NCBI GenBank assembly: GCA_018061965.1
Contig: JAGOTG010000007.1
Coordinates: 56,319 to 120,318, forward strand
Origin: Legionellaceae bacterium
GTDB lineage: Bacteria; Pseudomonadota; Gammaproteobacteria; Legionellales; Legionellaceae
Direction of reading: 5' to 3'
Length of the DNA: 64,000 bases
Under the pieces are notes generated by a model that worked only from the letters and a program-made list of their open reading frames with translations, was not told the DNA's origin and did not search any database. The position numbers were made by a program, and so were the translations under genes. Positions 8,263 to 16,535 of this stretch are shown piece after piece. The number at the start of each line of letters is the position of its first letter. Position 1 is the stretch's first letter.

Positions 8263-9363
8263 ATGTTGGCGATTAAGGAAACAAAGCAAAATATACCTAG
8301 TTTGGCTATCCTGGTTGCTCTGTGCAGTATGTTATTAGTCTCTCAGCCTGTATGGGCTGAGTCACAGGCCTGCCATCCGCTATTATGGCCGGTGAGCAGT
8401 GCCGTGGCTAACCCCGCGTCTCCAGTTCCTCAAGATACGCTTTTGGCACTGCAACACTGGTCGAAAAAAGTCATGCATACGCCGGCGCATCCCATTCAAA
8501 CCTTAGGTAGTGCGGGCAAAACCGATCTCAAAGATCCTGTGTTGATTGCGTCAAGACTTGCATTGCAAGATGCGGGCAACATGGCAGTGTTAGCACTTAC
8601 TTACCGTCTCAACAAGAATAAAGCCTATTTTAATAAAATTAAAGAGGTGCTCTTGCTCTGGGCTACTGTCAATCATCCCACGGGCCATCCCATAGATGAA
8701 ACCAAACTTGATGGGATGATTTGGGCTTATGATTTGATTGCATGCGATTTATCTCCCCATGACAAGGAACGAATCCTTAACTGGTTTGAACGCATGCGGC
8801 TACAAAAAATAGCTTGGAAATTTGAAAAACAGAGCAGTGCGAATAATCATCGTATTCATCAAATAAAAATGTTGTTATTACTCGACAAAATATTGCAGCG
8901 TCAAGAGGATTGGTTGCGAGACCTGAAAAGTGCAGAAACCTATTCTCATATCAACCTAGATCCTCAATCAGGTATATCAGTCGATTATATTCAACGCTCT
9001 GCATTGTTTTATCATAATTATGCACTGCAACCTTGGTTAGAAATTTCTTTGCTGACGGATTGTTGTCATAAATCGACGAATCAAGCATTTGTTTTCTTAG
9101 CTAATAAAATAGTCACCCATCATATTAAGCATGAATTCGGACATTCAAAGGTCAAAATAGATTCTATACGTGCAAAAAACGGGTTTTCCTATGCTAAGCG
9201 CGATGGAGAATTTGATACAACCAAAGCAGCTGCAACGATAGTGACGTATTATACGCTTAACCGGGGGACCCCTGATGCAAGACTATGGCGCATTGTAGGT
9301 CGAACCAAGCCTTCTGCTTGGATGGCGTTTATCAAGGCACGTAGAGAATTATGGCAACCCTAA
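8263..9363 (+). CDS. algL: Alginate lyase family protein (AlgL-like), periplasmic
   Basis: 366 aa from the ATG at 8263; a TTG at 8248 inside algD is less likely. A Sec signal peptide ends near VWA-ES. The mature protein is alpha-helical and carries the two signatures of the AlgL/PF05426 fold: an ANNHR segment near residue 202 (NNH in AlgL) and FYHNYAL near residue 252, which hold the catalytic His and Tyr. In alginate producers AlgL clears stray polymer from the periplasm during export. It overlaps alg8 by 13 bases. Overall similarity is moderate, so the polymer cleaved could differ from true polymannuronate. Confidence 0.75.
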   Translation: MLAIKETKQNIPSLAILVALCSMLLVSQPVWAESQACHPLLWPVSSAVANPASPVPQDTLLALQHWSKKVMHTPAHPIQTLGSAGKTDLKDPVLIASRLALQDAGNMAVLALTYRLNKNKAYFNKIKEVLLLWATVNHPTGHPIDETKLDGMIWAYDLIACDLSPHDKERILNWFERMRLQKIAWKFEKQSSANNHRIHQIKMLLLLDKILQRQEDWLRDLKSAETYSHINLDPQSGISVDYIQRSALFYHNYALQPWLEISLLTDCCHKSTNQAFVFLANKIVTHHIKHEFGHSKVKIDSIRAKNGFSYAKRDGEFDTTKAAATIVTYYTLNRGTPDARLWRIVGRTKPSAWMAFIKARRELWQP

Positions 9364-10922
9364 AATCTGCAAACCTAAACCAGGCACGTCGGGAAAAGAG
9401 CTTTCAGCGGTCATTCAGCGATATGTTTTGGTTCGCACTTTATTTACTTGTTTTGTTAGTGGCTGCCATTCATTTACCTAAGAGTGTGACCAAATATTAT
9501 GACACGCAACTGGCGTTGATCGGGTTTGGCGTCATTGGTACTTGGCGATATTGTTGGTGGCTCAATCATATTGTTCGCGCATTTATTTATGGGTATATTG
9601 TCTTTCCTAGACGCAGACTAAATGCTAATCATTTGTGGGCTTCTGGATGGCGACCCAAACGCTTGCTGTTTATGATGACTACTTTTCAAGAATTACAAAC
9701 TACCACTGAGACGGTCTTGCAATCTATTTTGGATGAATGTACGGGGTTGGCTATTCCGATCACATTATTTATTGGAACAGGTGCTGACTCAGATGAAGCG
9801 AATATTGAGAGTTTTTTTGCCACACAAAAAGTCAATTTTTCATTTGAAGTCGTTATTGTCAGACAAAAAAAACCTGGAAAACGTTATGCTATAGGAGAGA
9901 CTCTGAGATCCATGGTGCGGCATGGTTTGGATGCGGAAGATTTGGTGGTTTTTATGGATGGAGATACCTTTTTTGAGCCGGGTTGCTTACGCTTATGTTT
10001 GCCGTTTTTCCAGCTGTATCCTAAAATGCAAGCACTGACTACACATGAGAAAGCCATTGTGAACGGGCCGCTATGGGTGAAAAAATGGCTCGATATGCGC
10101 TTTTCACAACGTGATTTCACCATGCAATCTTATGCGCTTTCGAATAAAATCCTGACTTTAACCGGAAGAATGTCTATGTTCCGAGGTAAGCACCTGTGCG
10201 AACCCGCCTTTATCCAAATCATAGAAAATGATCATCTCACCCATTGGTTGTGGGGCGAGTATCGCTTTCTTTCTGGGGATGACAAAAGTACTTGGTATTA
10301 TTTGCTGAAGGAACGCGCGGATATGTTTTATATTCCGGATGCAGTCACGGTAACCATTGAGTATATTCGAGGGAATGCAGTGGATCGCATGATAGAGAAT
10401 TTACGTCGTTGGAACGGTAATACCCTACGTAATGGTGCTCGGGCCATGCAATTAGGCCCTAGAACAACTGGCTTTTTTATCTGGTGGTGTTTGGTTGATC
10501 AACGATGCACCATATGGACTATGCTAGTTGGTCATATGATGATTATTATTTTGGCGCTGAGCAGTGGTGCTGAGTTTCTTTTGGTTGCGTTTTTGTGGAT
10601 AGCTTTCTCACGTTTGTGTATGTCATGCATGTTATTTATCCATGCGCGGCGCATTGATATGAGCTTTCCCTTTTTACTCTATATCAATCAACTTATGAGT
10701 ACGATTATTAAACTTTACATCGTATTTCGCTTGCCGCAACAACGCTGGAAAAATAGAGGCGATCAACATGCCGGGTTTGCCGTGGCGCAAGGAAACAAAC
10801 TCAAGTCATGGGTAGCTACTTATTTGACTATTTTTTATTGTACTTGCTGTCTGGTTCTCATTTTAATCCGTCTTAAATTGATTGGATTACCGTCGATGGG
10901 AGATATTCGAGCGTTGTTTTAG
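9351..10922 (+). CDS. alg8: Alginate-type polymerase, family 2 glycosyltransferase (Alg8)
   Basis: 523 aa, ATG at 9351. It should polymerise mannuronate from GDP-mannuronate at the inner membrane. Two N-terminal membrane segments (about 27-45 and 52-85, with WRYCWWLNH) precede the catalytic domain: FMMTTFQE, VVFMDGD (metal-binding DxD), SGDDKSTWYY (catalytic Asp) and RRWNGN (QxxRW-equivalent). Several more helices follow. These segments match Pseudomonas Alg8 as recalled, for example MDGD, LDMRFSQR, LTGRMSMFR and WWCLVDQR. Alg8 normally works with Alg44, AlgK, AlgX and AlgE; only the HlyD-like protein upstream is present here. A hairpin terminator follows the stop. Confidence 0.88.
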   Translation: MATLKSANLNQARREKSFQRSFSDMFWFALYLLVLLVAAIHLPKSVTKYYDTQLALIGFGVIGTWRYCWWLNHIVRAFIYGYIVFPRRRLNANHLWASGWRPKRLLFMMTTFQELQTTTETVLQSILDECTGLAIPITLFIGTGADSDEANIESFFATQKVNFSFEVVIVRQKKPGKRYAIGETLRSMVRHGLDAEDLVVFMDGDTFFEPGCLRLCLPFFQLYPKMQALTTHEKAIVNGPLWVKKWLDMRFSQRDFTMQSYALSNKILTLTGRMSMFRGKHLCEPAFIQIIENDHLTHWLWGEYRFLSGDDKSTWYYLLKERADMFYIPDAVTVTIEYIRGNAVDRMIENLRRWNGNTLRNGARAMQLGPRTTGFFIWWCLVDQRCTIWTMLVGHMMIIILALSSGAEFLLVAFLWIAFSRLCMSCMLFIHARRIDMSFPFLLYINQLMSTIIKLYIVFRLPQQRWKNRGDQHAGFAVAQGNKLKSWVATYLTIFYCTCCLVLILIRLKLIGLPSMGDIRALF

Positions 10923-10935
10923 GCTTTTTTTTGAG

Positions 10936-10965
10936 ACGGCCAATCAGTCTGGCTGGCCGTTTTTT
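10936..10965 (+). terminator. Rho-independent terminator after alg8
   Basis: ACGGCCA (10936-10942) pairs with TGGCCGT (10954-10960), followed by a run of T. It lies 13 bases after the alg8 stop and runs up to the stop of the convergent toxin gene. Confidence 0.85.
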
Positions 10966-11404
10966 AAGCAATGCCTGATGTGGAATGGGTGTCAAATGGA
11001 TCAATCACATTTAATTCGCAATCAAAAAAATCACGTGTATTTCGTGTAGCCAAACTCATCTGATTCGTTTTAGCAATTGCAGCAATTTGACCATCGAGGA
11101 CGCTCAATGGACGGCCGGTTATTTTTCTGCGTCCCATCAATTTCCCGTAAACGTGTGCAGCATGCTCATCAAACATCAGAATACGATGCTTGAATGCGTC
11201 AATGAGAACTTGGTTAAACGCAACCTCTAGATAGTCTCGGCGTTTTCCTGCGGGCAACACATCAAGACCATAAATTATTTCTGCAATCGAGATCGAAGTC
11301 GTAAACAATGTCATGGGATCTTGTTGGTCAAGCCAGGCGATAACATGCTGATTAGGTGAGGTTTTCATCAATTCAGATATGATGTTTGTATCCAGAATGA
11401 TCAT
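10964..11404 (-). CDS. PIN-domain toxin, VapC/FitB type
   Basis: 146 aa, a usual VapC length. The acidic PIN residues are in place: Asp5 in MIILDTN, Glu in SIAEI, Asp in LDGQIAA and Asp in RNTRDF. Such toxins are Mg2+-dependent ribonucleases that cut tRNA or rRNA. The ATG overlaps the stop of the antitoxin gene by four bases, the standard arrangement for toxin-antitoxin operons. The family is clear; the RNA target is unknown. Confidence 0.92.
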   Translation of the reverse strand: MIILDTNIISELMKTSPNQHVIAWLDQQDPMTLFTTSISIAEIIYGLDVLPAGKRRDYLEVAFNQVLIDAFKHRILMFDEHAAHVYGKLMGRRKITGRPLSVLDGQIAAIAKTNQMSLATRNTRDFFDCELNVIDPFDTHSTSGIA

Positions 11405-11652
11405 GAATTAAAATCCATTGGATTATGTGGAGCAGCTTGATGGTTGGCTATATCTAAATCAACACCATGCGCATGGCCAAAGTGCTTTCTAAATACATCG
11501 CTCATACGCTCAGGAATGGAGACAACTTTAGAAATAATTTGTCGGGCTTCCTCTTCCATCGAAACACCATGCTCAGCCGCTCTGATCCGAAGTTGATTAT
11601 AAACTTGATTATCTAATTTTCTGACGCTAATGTTTGCCATGAGTTTACTCAT
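11401..11652 (-). CDS. Ribbon-helix-helix antitoxin, FitA/VapB type
   Basis: 83 aa. The N-terminal ribbon-helix-helix (ISVRKLDNQVYNQLRIRAAEHG, then SMEEEARQIIS) resembles FitA, and the C-terminal tail should bind and inhibit the PIN toxin encoded next. The start could be the ATG at 11652 or the one four codons later (MANISVRK), which is the more usual beginning. The protein is expected to repress its own operon together with the toxin. Confidence 0.9.
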   Translation of the reverse strand: MSKLMANISVRKLDNQVYNQLRIRAAEHGVSMEEEARQIISKVVSIPERMSDVFRKHFGHAHGVDLDIANHQAAPHNPMDFNS

Positions 11653-11797
11653 AATTTATGCTCCATGTCAAAATGATAGCGAATGATAGCAATGAAATCA
11701 AGTGCTTGCATGGCGGGGCCATAGCAAAGCGGATACTCTCCTGCTCGAGCCCTGGCTTTAGCTTCCTGGATTGCAATCTATTTTAAAAAAGCATAAA

Positions 11798-12964
11798 ATG
11801 CATAAATTAAATACAAATGAGCGAAATATGTTTGCAAGAACTGAACAAAATGATATGGAACGAGTTGTCATAGCCAAACTATTGGCTTTCAAGCAAACTC
11901 TTACAACAGGACGCCGACTTTCAAGCGATCTTTACCATCGTTTTCTTTTGGATGTCTTAAAAGATGTTCTTGACGAGGCCATCAATGCGATCCCTGTTGT
12001 TTTTCCATTATATGAAGATCAAAGAACTGTTTATGATTATCATCTATATCAACAGTATGTTTTGTTTTATTTGAAAAATAGCGATGAAGTAGTGCCGGAA
12101 ACGATTCAGAAATTATTTGCAGAGAATGACAGGACATTGCCTAATTCTAACGGTATTGTTTTGCAGCAAAATCAGTTGTATAGGATTCAATTTGATGAGC
12201 AGAGAAAAGTAACTGATATTCTGTTGATTGATAATAGTTCTGATTCTCAAGCATATGCTGAGTTGATTGTTTCCATTAAAAGCGTGACCCGCTCAAGAGG
12301 CAACTTCAGCGAAATTAATATAACTGCAGATGCAACGCAACAAGCTTTGATTGCCAGCATCCTTTCTATTCCTAATGTAAAGCATCCAAGATCAGATGAA
12401 CTTCTGGTTGTGATCAATTTAATCCAAACAATCGAAAAAAGCATAAAAAGTAATTTAAAAGACTATAGAGACTGTAAACGTATGGCTTTGGAGCAAGGAT
12501 TGATTTTTACTATCCTGGGGGGCGGTGGATTGCTGTTACAAAACGGAGTCCATTTACTCTTATTATATGCGGCTGGTAAAGCGGTCACGATTGCAAAAAT
12601 TACTATGCTTGCTTATATTTGTGGCGGTTTTTTGGGTTGTATACTAGCTATCACAGTAGGTATGGCGCTGTATTTTTATATCAATGAACGGCAATACGAC
12701 ATGCAACTGACAAAATTGCGCGGACTCGTTAACCAATCTAAGACTTATAAATGGGAAAAAGAGATTACGTCTGCAATGTTTGATCAATTTGATAGGTTAA
12801 AAGAAACGTCTTCCGGGCAAGTGGGAACCAAATTGATTGGCGATGCGAGAAGTCGTAAAGTCGGACATATAGAAATGAAGTATCCTTCTATGTCGGTATT
12901 CTTTTCTCATCATGCACAAGAGTTCCATGATTTAGCGCCTGTATTACGAAATGCTTTGTTATGA
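11798..12964 (+). CDS. Orphan membrane protein with two central helices, unknown
   Basis: About 388 aa. The ATG at 11798 was chosen; the ATG at 11828 is equally possible and neither has a strong ribosome site. Residues up to about 215 are soluble and helix-rich, then two hydrophobic segments (ILGGGGLLLQNGVHLLLLYAA and a second with YICGGFLGCILAITVGMALYF) form a membrane hairpin, followed by about 90 soluble residues. I recognise no family. A hairpin between two soluble domains is seen in some translocated proteins of intracellular bacteria, but nothing here proves export. It sits between two toxin-antitoxin pairs. Confidence 0.65.
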   Translation: MHKLNTNERNMFARTEQNDMERVVIAKLLAFKQTLTTGRRLSSDLYHRFLLDVLKDVLDEAINAIPVVFPLYEDQRTVYDYHLYQQYVLFYLKNSDEVVPETIQKLFAENDRTLPNSNGIVLQQNQLYRIQFDEQRKVTDILLIDNSSDSQAYAELIVSIKSVTRSRGNFSEINITADATQQALIASILSIPNVKHPRSDELLVVINLIQTIEKSIKSNLKDYRDCKRMALEQGLIFTILGGGGLLLQNGVHLLLLYAAGKAVTIAKITMLAYICGGFLGCILAITVGMALYFYINERQYDMQLTKLRGLVNQSKTYKWEKEITSAMFDQFDRLKETSSGQVGTKLIGDARSRKVGHIEMKYPSMSVFFSHHAQEFHDLAPVLRNALL

Positions 12965-13011
12965 CCCGCTTTCATGCAGATACGCAGCTCATCAGAAAGC
13001 AGTCATATTTA

Positions 13012-13398
13012 TTACCAAAGTCGCTCAATACCATAGGCATCCAATGCAGCATCACAACTGAGCAGAGGTATTTTTTCTTCTATTGCCTGTGAAATCAATA
13101 AGCGATCAAAAGGATCACGATGATGAAATGGCAAGCTAGACACCCGCATAACATGACGAAAATCAATATTCAATAATTGAATGGTATTCTCTTGCAATAC
13201 GTCCAAAATATAAGCCTCAATAGGCTTATGACAGACTAATTTACTCAGACTGCATTTAATGGCTATTTCCCACACAGACGCAACACTTAGATACAATTCG
13301 TTCTGTGTCTCCAAAAACAGATTTGTTGCATTCACGCTTAATTGGGGAGAGCCGACCGCTGTCCATAAAAATGTATGAGTATCTAATAAAATACGCAT
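13012..13398 (-). CDS. PIN-domain toxin, VapC type (second module)
   Basis: 128 aa. PIN residues: Asp6 in MRILLDTHTFLW, Glu in SVWEIAIK, Asp in HRDPFDRLLISQA, with SCDAAL near the end. This subgroup (LDTHTFLW, HRDPFDR) is typically paired with Phd/YefM antitoxins, as here. The start codon overlaps the antitoxin stop by one base. Confidence 0.92.
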   Translation of the reverse strand: MRILLDTHTFLWTAVGSPQLSVNATNLFLETQNELYLSVASVWEIAIKCSLSKLVCHKPIEAYILDVLQENTIQLLNIDFRHVMRVSSLPFHHRDPFDRLLISQAIEEKIPLLSCDAALDAYGIERLW

Positions 13399-13622
13399 TA
13401 TTGATAATCATCAAAATCGTCTAATGGGGCATCAAAATCATCCGAAATTTTGATAATTTCTTTGGCAATTCCAATTTTACGTTGTCGTTTGAGCGGTTGA
13501 ATGGTTACCAATTTGACCATGGGCTTATTATCTCGCGCAATAATGACTTCCTCGCCCAGCAGTGCTTTTTGAATTAATTCAGATAAATGTGCTTTTGCCG
13601 TGTGAATATTAAATTGAGCCAT
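13398..13622 (-). CDS. Phd/YefM-type antitoxin
   Basis: 74 aa from the ATG at 13622, which has AAAGGAA upstream; a longer reading from 13664 lacks this. MAQFNIHTAKAHLSELI and the EEVIIARDNKPMVKLV segment are typical of the Phd/YefM fold. It neutralises the PIN toxin encoded downstream and should autoregulate the pair. The acidic, disordered C terminus (DDFDAPLDDFDDYQ) is the expected toxin-binding tail. Confidence 0.9.
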   Translation of the reverse strand: MAQFNIHTAKAHLSELIQKALLGEEVIIARDNKPMVKLVTIQPLKRQRKIGIAKEIIKISDDFDAPLDDFDDYQ

Positions 13623-13803
13623 ATTATTCCTTTGGTTAATGTATACTGCGCACAGTATAGTCATTTTAGATGACCAACATAAGTTTTCAAGCCTACACGG
13701 ATAATTTTGGAATAAAAGCCTCTAATTCTGTTTGATTGCCTTGTGACTATGGCTTCAGTAGAATAAATCAAAATGTGATGCCGGTATTTGTAAGGAATGG
13801 AAT

Positions 13804-14595
13804 ATGACCTCTTTTCTAAACGCTCAGCAACATTGGCTGGTTTTTCAAAACGAAGGTTTACTCTTATTAGATCAGAATAATGCGATGTTGCAGCACGATG
13901 CAGTGCGCCCGATGGTCTCGTCGTTTGCTCGATATTTTTCGCTGGGGGTCTATGACAATACTGAGTATTATTGCGCTGAGCTCGATCCAAAGCAGGTGAT
14001 ACCGCATAGTTGGCAAGCGGTGCCATTGCGGCATGCGCTGGCACTGATGCAGGGTGAGCAATTTGGTCTGGCTGTAAAATCTTCCTCTATCTTGAATTGG
14101 GACAAACACCATCAATATTGCGGCAGTTGTGGTGCGAAAACCCTCCATCCAAAGCAGGAGTTTGAAAGGGTTTGTCCAGAATGCCAACTGAGCTTTTTCC
14201 CACGTATTTCTCCGTCTGTTATTGTGCGAATTCGCAAAGATGATCAGATCCTGATGGCCAGAAGTCCGCATTTTCCAGCAGGTGTTTTTGGCTTGATTGC
14301 AGGGTTTGTGGATTCGGGTGAAAGTCTTGAACAAACAGTGCATCGAGAGGTGAAAGAAGAAGTCGGTATCAACGTCAAAAACGTTACTTATTTCAATTCG
14401 CAACCTTGGCCATTTCCCGATTCTTTAATGGTGGCCTTTACCGCAGATTATGACTCGGGTGAGATTGTGATCGATAATAATGAGATCTCAGAGGCTGCTT
14501 GGTATCGATATGATCAATTACCAGGTCTGCCGTCTATGCAATATAGTATTGCGTTTACTTTGATTCATGATTTTATAACTAAGTGCGCACAATGA
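13804..14595 (+). CDS. nudC: NAD(H) pyrophosphatase / NAD-cap hydrolase
   Basis: 263 aa. A zinc ribbon (CGSCG and CPECQ, near residues 107-130) is followed by the Nudix box (GFVDSGESLEQTVHREVKEEVG pattern, near 164-186) and the NudC-specific SQPWPFPDS motif that marks NADH specificity. It hydrolyses NADH to NMNH and AMP and, in E. coli, removes NAD caps from RNA. It lies just upstream of the hopanoid operon in the same direction, with a gap of about 100 bp, so it is probably a separate unit. Confidence 0.95.
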   Translation: MTSFLNAQQHWLVFQNEGLLLLDQNNAMLQHDAVRPMVSSFARYFSLGVYDNTEYYCAELDPKQVIPHSWQAVPLRHALALMQGEQFGLAVKSSSILNWDKHHQYCGSCGAKTLHPKQEFERVCPECQLSFFPRISPSVIVRIRKDDQILMARSPHFPAGVFGLIAGFVDSGESLEQTVHREVKEEVGINVKNVTYFNSQPWPFPDSLMVAFTADYDSGEIVIDNNEISEAAWYRYDQLPGLPSMQYSIAFTLIHDFITKCAQ

Positions 14596-14703
14596 GTCTA
14601 TACGCAGTATAGCTACTACCTTCGGACAAAAAACCATTGTATACTCTTTTAAATGAGTGTTTTGATATCCAAAAAATGTAGGATGAAGGACGAACTACAC
14701 ATT

Positions 14704-15552
14704 ATGAATAGACAGGGAGTGAATGTAGAACAATCGTATCAATTGTGTCGAAAAATTGCCAAGGAGAGTGGCAGTAATTTTTATCAAGGCATGTGGTTTA
14801 CCTTAGATAGAAATAAACGCGATGCTTTGTTTTCGGTTTATGCTTGGATGCGAGCGATTGATGATATCGCTGACGGCGATCTTGAGATGGAAGAAAAAAT
14901 CAAACAACTTCATGCGTTTTATCAGCAAACAGAACAATTGTACGCAGAATCAAATCCGCTTAACGACACTTCATTTTGGTTAGCATTGCATCACACTATC
15001 CAACATTATCCTATTCCGCTGGCGTATTTTCGTGACATGCTTTTGGGGCAATTACAGTCTATTCAACAGAATAGTTATGCAACGTTTGATGATTTATATG
15101 AATACTGTTATCGAGTCGCATCCACTGTAGGGCTCATTTGCATCTCTATTTGGGGCTATGAAGGCGGGAATGCCGCTCAGAAAATGGCTGAATATCGTGG
15201 GATTGCACTTCAGTTAACCAATATTGTGCGCGATGTCCATTTGGATGCGCAGGAAGGAAAATGGTTTATTCCGGCTGAGTGGATGGGGGAAACAACAGAA
15301 CTTGAACAAGCGTTAAATAAAATGATTGCTCAGGCTGAGTATTATTATTCTGCATCGAAAAAGCTTGAGAAAATGGTGTCAAAACGCGGATCACTCAGTT
15401 TATTATTGATGACTTATTCGTATGCGTCATTATTGGATAAAATCAAAAAACAACCTCAGGAAGTGTTGCAGGGTCACAGGATTCGATTGACCCGAACTGA
15501 GAAGCTGACATTATGTATCACGGGGATCTTTAGATGGTGTTTTGCAACGTAA
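14704..15552 (+). CDS. hpnD: Squalene/phytoene synthase family protein, HpnD-like
   Basis: 282 aa if the ATG at 14704 is used (AAGGA about 14 bases upstream); an ATG at 14683 is possible. Both aspartate-rich motifs for diphosphate binding are present: IDDIAD near residue 54 and RDVHLDAQEG near 179. YCYRVASTVG and ALQLTNIVRD fit HpnD (presqualene diphosphate synthase) better than HpnC. It would join two farnesyl diphosphates head to head. Its end overlaps the next gene by 19 bases, so it is the first gene of the hopanoid operon. No HpnE-type oxidoreductase follows, which leaves its exact role open because a second synthase is encoded next. Confidence 0.8.
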   Translation: MNRQGVNVEQSYQLCRKIAKESGSNFYQGMWFTLDRNKRDALFSVYAWMRAIDDIADGDLEMEEKIKQLHAFYQQTEQLYAESNPLNDTSFWLALHHTIQHYPIPLAYFRDMLLGQLQSIQQNSYATFDDLYEYCYRVASTVGLICISIWGYEGGNAAQKMAEYRGIALQLTNIVRDVHLDAQEGKWFIPAEWMGETTELEQALNKMIAQAEYYYSASKKLEKMVSKRGSLSLLLMTYSYASLLDKIKKQPQEVLQGHRIRLTRTEKLTLCITGIFRWCFAT

Positions 15553-16535
15553 ATCAGTCTAGCTCAGATTCTGATGATCACTTGGTTAAAATAGACCCTT
15601 TGTTGAAGTCGGTAGCAAGAACGTTTTATTTAAGTCTGACTTATTTACCTGAGGCGATTCGAGAGCCGATGTCTTTGGCTTATCTATTAGCTCGCTTGTC
15701 AGATACGGTGGTTGATGAGCAGTTTGTTCCGGTCTCAGCTCGCAGTGATCTGTTATCTAGTTTAAAGCGCTGTGTGCAGCATCCCAACAATCCAGAATAT
15801 CTAACGCATTTGTATCAGCAAATAAGTGTTTGTTTGCCTTATTTTTCAAATCAAGATTTGAGTTTACTCGAGAGCTGCGGTTTTTTACTCTCTCGATTAC
15901 AACACCAATCTGTCCCTATACAAACCTTAATCCAAGAAGTTCTTGTGCTGATTTTTGAAGGGCAGGCCATCGATCTGGATTATTTTGATAGCAGTCCAGA
16001 AATCAATTATTTTACAACCGAGCATGAGTTGGACCGGTATTTGTATTTGGTGGCTGGTTCAGTTGGCGAGTTTTGGACAAAATTGTGTTGCCTGTGTATT
16101 CCAAATTTTACTAGAGAAAATGTGGAACAGCTGTTACCCAAAGCTGTTGCGTTTGGTAAAGCATTGCAATTGACTAATATCCTACTGGATGTCCATCACG
16201 ATTTGACGCAAGGACGCTGTTATTTGCCGATTCAAACCGATTTGTTTTCTGGAGACTGTCTGACTAAGGAAAGTCTAGGCAAACTATTAGGGCAGCACCC
16301 TTCAATTATTCAAGATTGGCGTGCAAAGGCTTTGTTGTATTTAGAGGATGCCAAAGCCTATACCAATGCTATCACGCATCGACGTATTCGTTTTTCGGTC
16401 ATGGTACCTATGCACCTGGCGCGTAAAACATTGTTTGCTTTGCCGGTGAAACTGTCAAAAACCGAGGTTTATCTTACTTTGGCACAGGCTTGGTTGCAAA
16501 CTTATGGATTTCCCTTACGTACGGTCACAACATGA
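15534..16535 (+). CDS. Squalene synthase (farnesyl-diphosphate farnesyltransferase type)
   Basis: 333 aa. The N-terminal KSVARTFYLSLTYLPEAIREP and LLARLSDTVVDE are typical of the one-enzyme squalene synthases found in some Methylococcus-like bacteria and eukaryotes. Aspartate motifs are DTVVD near residue 56 and DVHHD near 221 (LQLTNILLDVHHD). These enzymes make squalene from two farnesyl diphosphates using NADPH, through presqualene diphosphate. It would supply the cyclase encoded next; its stop overlaps the shc start (ATGA). The presence of both this protein and an HpnD-like one is unusual. Confidence 0.8.
   Translation: MVFCNVNQSSSDSDDHLVKIDPLLKSVARTFYLSLTYLPEAIREPMSLAYLLARLSDTVVDEQFVPVSARSDLLSSLKRCVQHPNNPEYLTHLYQQISVCLPYFSNQDLSLLESCGFLLSRLQHQSVPIQTLIQEVLVLIFEGQAIDLDYFDSSPEINYFTTEHELDRYLYLVAGSVGEFWTKLCCLCIPNFTRENVEQLLPKAVAFGKALQLTNILLDVHHDLTQGRCYLPIQTDLFSGDCLTKESLGKLLGQHPSIIQDWRAKALLYLEDAKAYTNAITHRRIRFSVMVPMHLARKTLFALPVKLSKTEVYLTLAQAWLQTYGFPLRTVTT

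Noticed and set aside
13661..14403. Long minus-strand frames across nudC
   Set aside because: They are antisense to a well-supported nudC with zinc ribbon and Nudix box.
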